Shown here piece by piece: positions 20,648 to 29,093 of a DNA stretch of 64,000 nt (position 1 is the first letter of the stretch; every line of letters begins with the position of its first letter). The notes below the pieces were generated by a model. It worked only from the letters and a program-made list of their open reading frames with translations, was not told the origin of the DNA and ran no database searches. A program made the position numbers and the translations under genes. Source of the stretch: Gemmatimonadota bacterium (lineage in GTDB: Bacteria > Gemmatimonadota > Gemmatimonadetes > Gemmatimonadales > Gemmatimonadaceae); NCBI GenBank assembly GCA_016194585.1, contig JACQBG010000010.1, positions 1 to 64,000 of the forward strand, written 5' to 3'.

Positions 20648-22240
20648 ATGCGCCCCTCGAGATCGCTGCGGTCGCTTGCCGCCCTGCTCGCCCTCGTGCT
20701 GTCCACCTTCCTGAGCCCCGCGCGTGGCGCACCATGGGCCGCCGGCACTCGCGCCGACTCCGTCACCGCGCTCGTCGGCGCGACGCTCATCGACGGGAAC
20801 GGTGGCCCGGTCATCGCCGACGCCGTCGTGATCGTGACCGGCAAACGCATCACGGCGGTGGGGCGCCGCGCCGACGTGCACATCCCCAAGGGGGCCAGCA
20901 TCATCGATGCCACCGGCAAGTTCCTCGTGCCGGGGTTCATCGACACGAACGTCCACATGTCGCTCTACTCGGGGCTCGAGAGTCTCGTCCGCTATCAGGA
21001 CCGTTTCACCGACATCGCCATCGAGGGCGCTCAGCTGCAGCTGAAGTACGGCGTCACCAGCGTGCGCGACAGCTACGGCATGCTGAAGCCGTTGCTCGAG
21101 GCGCGCGACCGCATCGATCGCGGCGAGGTGCCCGGGGCGCGCATGTACGTCGCCGGGAACATCGTCGGCTGGGGCGGACCGTGGTCGTACACGTTCACGG
21201 GCACGCGACAGGCCGACCTCTCGCTCTTCCAGGAGCAGATGAACGATGCCGTCGCCGCCGGCGCGGGCGAGGAACTGATGGGAATGACGCCGGAGCAGTT
21301 GCGCGTCGCGATCGACCGGTACCTCGACCAGGGCGTCGACTTCGTGAAGTACGGCGGCACCAGCCACGCGTTCTATCCGGCGATGCTGGGCTTCTCCGAG
21401 CCGGCCCAGCGGGTGATCGTCGAGGAGACGCACAAGCGCGGCAAGGTGGCCGAGACGCACGCCACGTCGCCCGAGGGACTGCGCATCGCCGTCGACGCCG
21501 GCGTCGATCTCGTGCAGCATCCCGACGCGACCGACGCGCCCATCCCGGCCGAGACGGTGCGCAAGATGGTGGAGAAGCGCGTGGTCTGCGCGATGCTCGC
21601 CAACACGATCACCGGCAAGCCGTGGGCCGACCTGCAGAAGAAGATCAAGCAGCGCGCCGATTCGATGAAGAAAGGCGACAGCACGCGCGCCGCCGCGGAG
21701 GCGCGCGGCGACACCTCACGGACCTACGCCGACAGCGTCGTGGCGCGCCTCCTGCGCGAACGGCCGTTGCGCTCGCGCACCACCGCGGAGACGAGCCGCG
21801 ATTCGGCGAACCGCGCGATGCTCGTGCGCCGGGCCAACGCCGAGGAACTCATCCGCGCCGGCTGCGTCGTCGCGCCGGCGACCGACAACTATCGCGGCGC
21901 CGCGCCGGAGTTCGAGCGCCAGCCGAAGCCCGAGACGCAGGCGCCCGGCATCGGCACGCTGCTCTCGATCGAAGGGCTCGTCGAACTCGGCATGACGCCC
22001 TCGCAGGCGATCGTCGCGGCGACGAAGAACGGCGCCTTCGCGATGCGCATGAGCGACCGGCTCGGCACCATCGAACCCGGCAAGCTCGCCGACCTGCTGC
22101 TGCTCGCCGGCGATCCGCTCGCCGACATCCACAACATTCGGCGCTTGACGCTGGTGATGAAGGAGGGGCAAGTCGTGGATGTCGCGCGGCTGCCGCTCAA
22201 AGCGGTCTTCTATCGCCCCGTGGCGAAGACCGCGCCGTAG
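20648..22240 (+). CDS. Exported amidohydrolase, HxH motif altered
   Basis: This 530-aa protein has a signal peptide (residues 1-28) and an amidohydrolase (urease/dihydroorotase superfamily) barrel. Metal-site elements seen are KYGGTSH (candidate Lys), VAETHATS and LVQHPDAT (two His) and APATDNY (Asp). The first-strand motif is FIDTNVHMS, so the first His of the usual HxH is Asn; if this is a metal ligand position, the enzyme may be mononuclear. An insert of charged residues lies at about 335-400. Periplasmic location and imidazolonepropionase/prolidase-like chemistry are plausible; substrate is unknown. ATG chosen at the start of the signal peptide. Confidence 0.85.
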   Translation: MRPSRSLRSLAALLALVLSTFLSPARGAPWAAGTRADSVTALVGATLIDGNGGPVIADAVVIVTGKRITAVGRRADVHIPKGASIIDATGKFLVPGFIDTNVHMSLYSGLESLVRYQDRFTDIAIEGAQLQLKYGVTSVRDSYGMLKPLLEARDRIDRGEVPGARMYVAGNIVGWGGPWSYTFTGTRQADLSLFQEQMNDAVAAGAGEELMGMTPEQLRVAIDRYLDQGVDFVKYGGTSHAFYPAMLGFSEPAQRVIVEETHKRGKVAETHATSPEGLRIAVDAGVDLVQHPDATDAPIPAETVRKMVEKRVVCAMLANTITGKPWADLQKKIKQRADSMKKGDSTRAAAEARGDTSRTYADSVVARLLRERPLRSRTTAETSRDSANRAMLVRRANAEELIRAGCVVAPATDNYRGAAPEFERQPKPETQAPGIGTLLSIEGLVELGMTPSQAIVAATKNGAFAMRMSDRLGTIEPGKLADLLLLAGDPLADIHNIRRLTLVMKEGQVVDVARLPLKAVFYRPVAKTAP

Positions 22241-22259
22241 CCGTGGCGCGGACGTCTGA

Positions 22260-22300
22260 AACGCGGAACGGGCGCCCTGGTCGGGCGCCCGTTCCGTGTT
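22260..22300. terminator. Bidirectional hairpin between the amidohydrolase and tmRNA genes
   Basis: A perfect 13-bp stem (22265-22277 with 22283-22295) around a 5-nt loop extends to about 18 bp with one G-T pair. It lies between the 3' ends of two converging genes and could stop both transcripts. Confidence 0.75.
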
Positions 22301-22309
22301 CCGGTACAG

Positions 22310-22666
22310 TGGAGGCGGGGAGATTCGAACTCCCGTCTTGCATAAGATCTTCCGCAGCGTCTACGTGCGTATCCCACCGATTGATGTCTCCAGCGCCTGG
22401 CCAGTGGGCCGCCGAACGCTGGATGAGCCCTCTAGAGTTTCGCCCGGCGCCGGAAGGCGCGACGCTGGACTATCCCGGATTTTCGATACCCGTGAAGCCG
22501 CCCCGGGAGGGCTTCCTCATGGGCACTGCTGGACGTAACTAGAAGTTACGCAGCAAGCGCGAAGTTGTTGTTCGCAGTTGAGACTTTCCCGAGTGTTTTA
22601 CCAGGAACCCGAGGACCTGGGCACGCAACCACGGGGCCACCTACACAATCGATTCCAGTCGCCCCC
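22310..22666 (-). ncRNA. ssrA: Transfer-messenger RNA (tmRNA)
   Basis: tmRNA rescues stalled ribosomes and tags the nascent chain. The 5' end GGGGGCG pairs with CGCCTCC at the 3' end to form a 7-bp acceptor stem (one G-U). The T-arm GGGAG-TTCGAAT-CTCCC is intact. The tag frame, at 22575-22546, reads A-N-N-N-F-A-L-A-A then TAA, giving the usual ALAA degradation signal. CCA is not encoded: the base after CGCCTCC is the discriminator A, followed by CTG. Length is 357 nt, normal for the one-piece form. A possible -10 (TATATT) lies at 22679-22684. Confidence 0.96.
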
Positions 22667-22705
22667 GATCACTCCTTCAATATACACCGCCGGGGAAGCC
22701 CCGTT

Positions 22706-24334
22706 TCACCCCGCGACCTCGATCCGGTTACGGCCATTCCGCTTTGCAGCGTAAAGTGCGGCGTCGGCCCGCTCGAACAGCAACCGCTTCTGGGCGTCCG
22801 TGCCCCCCGCCGCGTACGACGACACGCCGAAGCTCGCCGTCACGCGGAGCGCCTTCCCCTTCCACGGCACCACCGCCCGCTCCACCGCCGCGCGCAACCG
22901 CTCCGCCAGCTCCTGGGTCCCCACCGGCGACGTCTGCGGCAGCAGCACGCACATCTCCTCGCCCCCGATGCGCGCGCACAGATCAGTCGTGCGCACCGTC
23001 TCGAGCAGCGCGGCCGCCACGGCCTTGAGCACGGCGTCCCCCGCTTCGTGGCCGTGCGTGTCGTTCACCGCCTTGAAGTGATCCAGATCGGTCATGATGA
23101 GCCCGCAATGCCCGCCGAACCGGTCGGTCTCGATCAGCACGCGCGCCAGCGTGTCGTTGAACCGCCGCCGGTTCCACAGTCCCGTGAGCGCGTCGGTCTG
23201 TGACTGCACGTTCGCCTCTTCGAGTTCCCACGCGGCCTCGAGCGACGCGGCGGCGAGCTGGGCGAACATCCGCGCCGTGCGCAGGTCGCGCGGCGCCAGC
23301 GCTCCCGGCGTCTCGCTGCCGACGACGAGGGCGCCGATCGTCAGCGCGCCCCGGCGCAACGGGAGGACGGCGACCGACGCTCCGCACGCGGCCGCCCGGC
23401 TGCCACCGAACAACCGGTTCCCGGCGACGAGGCTGCTCGCATCCTCCCAGACCTGCGGCGTGCCGCCGATGCATGCCGCGGCCGCGATCGAGTCGACCGT
23501 CACTGGAGCGCCGATCTCGGGCTGCGGCATCGGATAGGAGCGGGTCACCCGGCGCACGAAGCCGCTGTTCGTCTCGCGATCCCATTCGACGAGCGCCGCG
23601 AACCCGGCGCCTGTCACCTCCAGCGCCCGCTCCGTGAGGCTCCCTTCGAGCACCGCGCGGTCGCCCGTGGCCTGCACCTCGAGCGCCGTGCGAACCAGCG
23701 CCCGCAGCTGCCGGTTCTGCCGCGTGAGGTCGTCATCGTGCTCGCCGAGCGCCCATACCGCCGACAACTGCGCCGCGTGCGACGCGACGATCGCCTTGAG
23801 ATCGGCGTGCGAACGGCGCCCCGTGGCGCGCAAGGCGAGGACGAGCACGCCGCCGCCCGACGCGTCGTCGGCCTCGTCGCCGACCACCGCCGGCCGCGCG
23901 GGCGCCGCCACGAAGGTGGGTGCATCGCTCGCGCTGTCGAAGGTGACGATGTCCTCGGTGGCCGCCCACGACGCCAACGCGCGTTGCTGCGCCGTTCCCC
24001 AGGTCGCCGGATCGGCGCGCATGCCGCCCGACGACGCGATGCACTCGAACGGCGCCGCGCTCGACGCACGTTGCCACAGCTGCGCGCTCTCGGCGTCGAG
24101 GTCGCGGGCGATGAGCGAGAGCTGGCCGGCGAGGATCTCGTCCCCGTCCACGGCCAGGTCGTCGTCGACGCGCGTGATCGCGGAGGTGAATCGCGGGCTG
24201 GCGATGCTCTGCCGAGGCGCGAGGATCTCCCGCTCAGCGCTCTCCGCCGGCCCCGTGCGGGCGCGGCGCGTGGCCCATCGCGCGATGGCGATGCCTCCCA
24301 CGAATCCGGCCAGCAACGCGGCCACGATCCACAC
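22706..24334 (-). CDS. GAF-domain diguanylate cyclase with GGEEM active site
   Basis: This 542-aa protein has one N-terminal membrane helix (3-19), a GAF-like region (about 60-200), a second GAF domain (about 210-370) and a GGDEF domain (378-542). The signature is GGEEM (457-461): the last position, normally Phe, is Met. An inhibitory-site motif RTTD (448-451) lies five residues upstream, so c-di-GMP feedback is possible. The GTG start follows an AGGAG ribosome site by 8 nt. It is third after dusB and larB, 23 bp behind larB. Probably makes c-di-GMP, as GGEEM is a tolerated variant, though this is unproven. Confidence 0.88.
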   Translation of the reverse strand: MWIVAALLAGFVGGIAIARWATRRARTGPAESAEREILAPRQSIASPRFTSAITRVDDDLAVDGDEILAGQLSLIARDLDAESAQLWQRASSAAPFECIASSGGMRADPATWGTAQQRALASWAATEDIVTFDSASDAPTFVAAPARPAVVGDEADDASGGGVLVLALRATGRRSHADLKAIVASHAAQLSAVWALGEHDDDLTRQNRQLRALVRTALEVQATGDRAVLEGSLTERALEVTGAGFAALVEWDRETNSGFVRRVTRSYPMPQPEIGAPVTVDSIAAAACIGGTPQVWEDASSLVAGNRLFGGSRAAACGASVAVLPLRRGALTIGALVVGSETPGALAPRDLRTARMFAQLAAASLEAAWELEEANVQSQTDALTGLWNRRRFNDTLARVLIETDRFGGHCGLIMTDLDHFKAVNDTHGHEAGDAVLKAVAAALLETVRTTDLCARIGGEEMCVLLPQTSPVGTQELAERLRAAVERAVVPWKGKALRVTASFGVSSYAAGGTDAQKRLLFERADAALYAAKRNGRNRIEVAG

Positions 24335-24357
24335 GCGTCACTCCTGCCTGGCGGGCA

Positions 24358-25125
24358 TCACCCGGCCATGATCCGCGCCGCCGCCATCGCCGCGCCGAAT
24401 CCGTTGTCGATGTTGCACACCGTCACCCCGGCGGCGCAGCTGTTCAGCATGGTGAGCAGCGCGGCGAGCCCGGAGAAGCTCGCCCCGTAGCCGATGCTCG
24501 TCGGCACGGCGATCACCGGCACGCGGACGAGCCCGCCGACCACCGACGGCAGCGCGCCGTCCATCCCCGCGACGACGATCACCACCGCCGCTCCGCTCAG
24601 CGCATCGTGCTGGCTCAACAGGCGATGGATACCGGCGACGCCGACGTCGGTGAGCCGCGCGCAGCGCGCCCCGAGCGCGTCGAGCGTGACCGCGGCCTCC
24701 TCGGCCACCGGAAGGTCTCCCGTGCCCGCGGTGACCACGAGGACCGTGCCGCGACGCGTGTGCGCGTCCGGCGACGCGGGCGCCGGCGACGCTCCTCGCA
24801 GCAAGACCGTGCGCGCCAGCACGTTCGCTTCCGCCTTCGGGAACGCCGCGCCGAGCGCGTCGCGCTGCGCCTCGGAGGTGCGGGTCACGAGGAAGCCGTC
24901 GCCGTGCGCCGCGATCCGCTCGCAGATCGCCACCGTCTGCTGGACGGTCTTCCCTTCTCCGAAGACGACCTCGGGAAAGCCGTGCCGCAATGCGCGATGG
25001 TGGTCGATGTGCGCGAACGGAAGCGCCTCGACAGGCTCGCGATCGAGATGCGCCAGCGCCTGCTCGACCGTCGCCCGCCCGTGGGCGACGTCGTCGAGCA
25101 GCGTGCGCACGCGCTCGCGCCTCAT
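24358..25125 (-). CDS. larB: Nickel-pincer cofactor biosynthesis protein LarB
   Basis: LarB (255 aa) carboxylates and hydrolyses nicotinic acid adenine dinucleotide in the first step of the nickel-pincer nucleotide cofactor, used by lactate racemase and related epimerases. It has the PurE-like C-terminal half: VTAGTGDLPVAEEA, VVAGMDGALPSVVGGL, PTSIGYGASF and CNIDNGFGAA. The ATG overlaps the dusB stop (ATGA). The partner genes larC and larE are not in this window. Confidence 0.94.
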   Translation of the reverse strand: MRRERVRTLLDDVAHGRATVEQALAHLDREPVEALPFAHIDHHRALRHGFPEVVFGEGKTVQQTVAICERIAAHGDGFLVTRTSEAQRDALGAAFPKAEANVLARTVLLRGASPAPASPDAHTRRGTVLVVTAGTGDLPVAEEAAVTLDALGARCARLTDVGVAGIHRLLSQHDALSGAAVVIVVAGMDGALPSVVGGLVRVPVIAVPTSIGYGASFSGLAALLTMLNSCAAGVTVCNIDNGFGAAMAAARIMAG

Positions 25126-26117
25126 GACGAGGCCGCCTCGAGCGTCCCGTGGGCGAGGTAGTCGGCGAAGATCCCCTCGACTTCGCCGAATCCGTTCACC
25201 TGGTGCAGCTTGCGGCGCAGGTCGGCCGAGTTGGGGAGCCCCTTCACGTACCAGCCGATGTGCTTCCGGAACTCGAGCGCCGCGCCATGGGGGTCGTGCT
25301 CGTACGACTGCACCATCCGCGCGTGGTCGAGCGCGATCGCAAAGCGCTCCTCGACGCCGGGGGTCCGCGGCATCGGTTGGCCGTCGAGCAGCGCGCGGGC
25401 CTGCGCGAAGATCCACGGCTGGCCGAACGAGCCGCGGCCGATCATCACGGCGGCGCACCCGGTCTCGCGGCGCATGCGCGCCGCGTCGGCCGCCGTCTTG
25501 ATGTCGCCGTTGCCGATGACCGGGATCTCCAGCGCCTGCACCATGGCCGCGATGTCCTCCCACCGCGCGTTGCCGGTGTACATCTGCGTGCGCGTGCGCG
25601 GGTGCAGCGCGATCGCCTTCACCCCAGCATCCTGGCAGCGCAACCCGATCGTGACCGGATCGCGCATCTGTTCGTTCCAGCCGCTCCGCACCTTGCAGGT
25701 GACAGGGAGGTGCGTACTGCGCACCACGGCGCGGATGACGTCCTGCACGAGGCCGAGGTCGCGCAGGCACCCTGAGCCGCCGTTGCGCTGCACCACCTTC
25801 TTCACGGGACAACCGAAGTTGATGTCGATGAACTCGGGCTGGAACACGTCGGTCACGAGCGCCGCGGCCTCCCCCATCGCCTGGGGATCAGCGCCGAAGA
25901 TCTGCACGCCGATGGGCCGTTCGTCCGCGCCGAACTTGAGCTTGTCGACCGTGGCCGGGTTGTCGCGCCGGATCCCCTCGGCCGACAGGAACTCGGTGAC
26001 GACCACGTCGGCCCCCCACCGCCGGCAGAGGCGACGGAACGGCGATTCCGACACCCCGGCCATCGGGGCGAGGAACAGCGGCACGTCGTGCGCGACGGGG
26101 TATGGGAAGGAGGGCAT
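25122..26117 (-). CDS. dusB: tRNA-dihydrouridine synthase (Dus family)
   Basis: This 331-aa flavoenzyme reduces uridines in tRNA. It has a TIM barrel with FLAPMAGVSESPFRR, the catalytic-Cys stretch DINFGCPVKKV, the CKVRSGWNE and ALHPRTRTQMYTG segments, and GNGDIKT for FMN phosphate binding. The ATG used directly follows a predicted promoter (TTGCAA, 17 bp, TAGTTT); the transcript would start at 26118, so it is practically leaderless, and no Shine-Dalgarno is seen. The DusB assignment within the Dus family is by overall similarity. Confidence 0.93.
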   Translation of the reverse strand: MPSFPYPVAHDVPLFLAPMAGVSESPFRRLCRRWGADVVVTEFLSAEGIRRDNPATVDKLKFGADERPIGVQIFGADPQAMGEAAALVTDVFQPEFIDINFGCPVKKVVQRNGGSGCLRDLGLVQDVIRAVVRSTHLPVTCKVRSGWNEQMRDPVTIGLRCQDAGVKAIALHPRTRTQMYTGNARWEDIAAMVQALEIPVIGNGDIKTAADAARMRRETGCAAVMIGRGSFGQPWIFAQARALLDGQPMPRTPGVEERFAIALDHARMVQSYEHDPHGAALEFRKHIGWYVKGLPNSADLRRKLHQVNGFGEVEGIFADYLAHGTLEAASS

Positions 26118-26124
26118 CCCGAGG

Positions 26125-26153
26125 AAACTAAACCGACGGGCAACTGCTTGCAA
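26125..26153 (-). promoter_or_regulatory. Promoter of dusB-larB-diguanylate cyclase
   Basis: Minus-strand -35 TTGCAA (26148-26153), 17-bp spacer, -10 TAGTTT (26125-26130). The predicted start is 1 nt before the dusB ATG, implying a leaderless or near-leaderless message. Confidence 0.6.
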
Positions 26154-26162
26154 CAACTTGAT

Positions 26163-26191
26163 TTGACTCGACTTGCGCCATGCTGTATGTT
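26163..26191 (+). promoter_or_regulatory. Promoter of the PTS IIA gene
   Basis: -35 TTGACT (26163-26168), 17-bp spacer, -10 TATGTT (26186-26191). The start would be at about 26198, giving a ~54-nt leader with a GAGG ribosome site. It diverges from the dusB promoter 10 bp away. Confidence 0.75.
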
Positions 26192-26251
26192 CCCGGTTCA
26201 CACAGCAGATGCATGGCGCGCCCGGCGCGCCTTTCACGGTGAGGACGCAGC

Positions 26252-26704
26252 ATGGAATTGCGCGAGTTCTTTTCCGAAGATGCAGTCAAGCTCGGCCTCG
26301 AGGGCACGACCAAGGACGAGGTGCTGAAGGAACTGATCGGGCTCCTCGGGCTCGACGAGAAGAACGAGGCGATGCTCTTCAAGATGCTGAAGCGCCGCGA
26401 GAACCTCGGCTCGACGGGGATCGGACGCGGCATCGCGATCCCGCACTGCCGCTCGCTCGTCGTCAACAAGCTCCGCGTGGCGTTCGGCCGGAAGAAAGAA
26501 GGGCTCGACTTCAAGGCGATCGACGAGAAGCCGGTGCAGTTCTTCTTCCTCATCGTGGCGCCGCCGCTCGAGGTGTCGAACCAGTACCTCCCCGTGCTCG
26601 GCAAGATCGCGCAGTTCTCCAAGGAACCCGACGTTCCCGATCGCCTGCTCTCCATCACGCAGCCGGCCGAATTCATGAAGCTGCTCGAGGAGAAGGGCGT
26701 CTGA
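26252..26704 (+). CDS. PTS EIIA-like protein (PtsN/fructose type)
   Basis: This 150-aa cytoplasmic protein is an EIIA of the mannitol/fructose/nitrogen-PTS family. The phosphorylated His lies in GRGIAIPHCRS (about residue 66). No EIIB/EIIC genes adjoin it, which suggests the regulatory, PtsN-like use rather than sugar import. It has its own strong promoter. Whether HPr/EI partners exist cannot be seen here. Confidence 0.9.
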   Translation: MELREFFSEDAVKLGLEGTTKDEVLKELIGLLGLDEKNEAMLFKMLKRRENLGSTGIGRGIAIPHCRSLVVNKLRVAFGRKKEGLDFKAIDEKPVQFFFLIVAPPLEVSNQYLPVLGKIAQFSKEPDVPDRLLSITQPAEFMKLLEEKGV

Positions 26705-26791
26705 CCGATCGGGCGCGGTGAGGGCTCGGCTCCACCGCCCTCCCGCGTCCCGCTCTGGCCCCGGGCACGTGCGCGGCCCAACTTGAAGGGC

Positions 26792-27883
26792 ATGCGCGCC
26801 CTCCTATCGCTCGTTCTCGCCGCGGCTGTGTTCACGCCGCCCGTCCGCGCCCAGGGCGCGGACCCGCACCCCACGGTCACCGTCGGCACCGCCACCGCCA
26901 AGCGCGGGGAGCGCGTGTACGGCACGTTGACCATCCCCTCCGCCACTGACTCCGGCACGACGATCCAACTCGCCATCGTGAACGGCGCGAAGCCCGGCCC
27001 CGTCGTGGCCTTCATCTCAGGCTCGCACGGCACGGAGTACACCTCCGTCGTGGCGATGACGCGTCTCATCGCGCGCATCGACCCGGCGAAGCTTCGCGGC
27101 ACGGCGATCGTCGTGCCACTCCTCAACGTCGCGTCGTTCGAACGGATGGTACCGCACGTCAATCCGGTCGACGGCAAGGGGATGAACGCGAGCTATCCCG
27201 GCGACGCGAGCGGCACGCAGACGCAGAGAGTGCTCGCCGCGGTCGCCCGCGAGATCGTCGCGCAATCGGACGTCGTCGTCGACCTGCACGGCGGCGACCT
27301 CGATGAGGACCTGCGCCCGTACAGCTACTGGATCCGCACCGGCAAGGCGGCCCGGGATTCGGCCTCGCGTGCGCTCGCTCTCGCCTTCGGGCTCGACATG
27401 ATCATCGTCAACGACGTCGACGTCACGAGCGCCGCGGGCACGCGCACGCTGAGCGGCTACGCGCTCTCGCAGGGGAAGACGACGTTCGTGGCCGAGGCTG
27501 GGCACTCCGGGCTGGTGACCCCCGCCGAGACGGCGATGCTCGTGAATGGCTCGCTCGGCGTACTCGGCGCCCTGAAGATGATCGACCATCCATCGAAGCC
27601 GGCCGCGAAGATCTCCTGGGTGGGCGCCGACCAGCGAGTGCGGGCCGACGGCGGTGGCATGTTCTACGCGACCGCCGCGCGCGGCAGCGTGGTGAAGAAA
27701 GGACAGAAGGTCGGATACGTGACCGACTACGTCGGGCGCCCCGCCGGCGACGTGCTCGCCCCGCAGGACGGCGTGGTGAGCTTCATCCGTGGCGTGCCCT
27801 CACTCTGGAAGGGGGCGACGATGGTCACCATCCTCAGGCAGTTCCCCGGAGGGCCGGCGGCGTGGCAGAAGCCGGAGCGCTGA
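26792..27883 (+). CDS. Exported succinylglutamate desuccinylase/aspartoacylase-family protein
   Basis: This 363-aa protein (from ATG 26792; a TTG at 26783 adds three residues) has a signal peptide (1-20). It is an M14-like zinc amidohydrolase of the AstE/ASPA family: zinc ligands His79 and Glu82 in GSHGTE, and His166 in VVDLHGGD. The catalytic-Glu region is FVAEAGHSG. A C-terminal beta domain (about 285-363) resembles a biotinyl-lipoyl-like fold (GSVVKKGQKVGYVTD). Periplasmic; the substrate is an N-acyl amino acid or related amide, unspecified. Confidence 0.85.
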   Translation: MRALLSLVLAAAVFTPPVRAQGADPHPTVTVGTATAKRGERVYGTLTIPSATDSGTTIQLAIVNGAKPGPVVAFISGSHGTEYTSVVAMTRLIARIDPAKLRGTAIVVPLLNVASFERMVPHVNPVDGKGMNASYPGDASGTQTQRVLAAVAREIVAQSDVVVDLHGGDLDEDLRPYSYWIRTGKAARDSASRALALAFGLDMIIVNDVDVTSAAGTRTLSGYALSQGKTTFVAEAGHSGLVTPAETAMLVNGSLGVLGALKMIDHPSKPAAKISWVGADQRVRADGGGMFYATAARGSVVKKGQKVGYVTDYVGRPAGDVLAPQDGVVSFIRGVPSLWKGATMVTILRQFPGGPAAWQKPER

Positions 27884-28293
27884 GTGGCACGCCCCGGCGG
27901 CCACCCTGGGGCATGATGCTGTTCCTCGCCTTCGTGCTGCTCGTCTCGCTGTCGAGCTTCCGCGACGTGCGCGGCGTGTTGCGTGCCACGGACGTCCCGG
28001 GTCACGGTGCGCTCGCCGCGTTGCAGCTCATGACGGCGACGCTCGGAGTCGTGCTCGTCCGGCCGCTCTGGACGCGACAGGTGCGGTTCGCACCGGTGCT
28101 GCTGGCGTGGGGTGCGTCGCTCGTGTCGACGGGCACGGTCGCCGCCACGATCTTCACCCCCGCCCCGGAGCGGCTCGCCTCGTGACTTGGCGCCTTCGGT
28201 GGTACGCTGGTGGGGGCCGCCCTGCTCGTGTTCTGGCCGTGGCGCTGGCTCCGCCGCGCGCCGCAGTCGACACCGGCGCCGGACGCGCCGTGA
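27862..28293 (+). pseudogene. Small membrane protein gene interrupted by an in-frame TGA
   Basis: From GTG 27862 (or ATG 27913) the frame encodes about three membrane helices and stops at TGA 28183-28185 (107 aa). Immediately after it, the same frame continues for 35 codons with a clear fourth helix, TLVGAALLVFWPWRW, then RR and a Pro-rich tail, ending at 28291-28293. The distal stop overlaps the next gene's GTG as GTGA, the coupling seen elsewhere here. A single TGG-to-TGA change would explain it. Family is unknown. It is a point-mutant pseudogene, a truncated but working protein, or a sequencing error. Confidence 0.6.
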
Positions 28294-29054
28294 CCCCGCG
28301 TCCCTGGATCCTCGCCGAGAGCACGTGGGCCGAAGTGCGCGCCACGCCGTTCGAGGTCGCCATCCTGCCGTGGGGCGCCACCGAAGCGCACAACTACCAT
28401 CTGCCGTACGCCACCGACAACATCCAGAGCGACGCGGTGGCCGCGGAATCGGCGCGCCTCGCCTGGGAGCGGGGAGCGCGCGTGACCGTGCTTCCCTGCG
28501 TGCCGTTCGGCGTGAACACGGGACAGCTCGACATCCCGCTCTGCATCAACATGAACCCGTCGACGCAGGCGGCGCTGCTCGCCGACGTCGTGCACGCGCT
28601 CGAGGGGCAAGGGCTCCGCAAGCTCGTCATCGTGAACGGGCACGGCGGCAACGACTTCCGGCAGATGATCCGCGAGCTGCAACCGCGGACGGCGGTCTTC
28701 CTCTCGACGGTCAACTGGTACAAGGTGATCGACCCCGCGCCGCACTTCGCCGACCTCGGCGATCATGCCGGGGAACTCGAGACGAGCGTGATGCAGCACG
28801 TCGCGCCCTCGCTGGTGCGCCCCCTCGCCGACGCCGGCGACGGCGCCGAACGCAAGTCGCAGCTGCGTGGCATCCGCGAAGGGTGGGCGTGGGCGCCGCG
28901 GCAGTGGACGAAGGTCACGGCCGATACGGGCATCGGCGATCCCGCGGCGGCGACGCCGGCGAAGGGCGCGCGCTATTTCGGATTGGCGACGACGGCGATC
29001 GCGGAGTATCTCGTCGAGCTCGCCGCACTCGACCCAGCCGAGCCGTATCGCTGA
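28290..29054 (+). CDS. Creatininase-family amidohydrolase
   Basis: This 254-aa protein belongs to the creatininase/MftE/FAPy-deformylase family. Metal-binding residues are visible in LPWGATEAHNYHLPYATD (Glu, His, Asp), NGHGGND (His) and HAGELETS (Glu). Family members hydrolyse creatinine, formamidopyrimidines or process mycofactocin; no mycofactocin genes are nearby, so the substrate is open. GTG start overlaps the distal stop of the interrupted membrane gene. Confidence 0.88.
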   Translation: MTPRPWILAESTWAEVRATPFEVAILPWGATEAHNYHLPYATDNIQSDAVAAESARLAWERGARVTVLPCVPFGVNTGQLDIPLCINMNPSTQAALLADVVHALEGQGLRKLVIVNGHGGNDFRQMIRELQPRTAVFLSTVNWYKVIDPAPHFADLGDHAGELETSVMQHVAPSLVRPLADAGDGAERKSQLRGIREGWAWAPRQWTKVTADTGIGDPAAATPAKGARYFGLATTAIAEYLVELAALDPAEPYR

Positions 29055-29093
29055 ACGCGCGGCCGCCGGGCGCGAGCGTCGCGCCGCCGGCTC

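Noticed and set aside
29055-29093. Hairpin between the creatininase and MATE genes as a terminator
   Set aside because: Only a 6-bp perfect core (GCGCGA/TCGCGC) with mismatched flanks and no T-tract; too weak to call.
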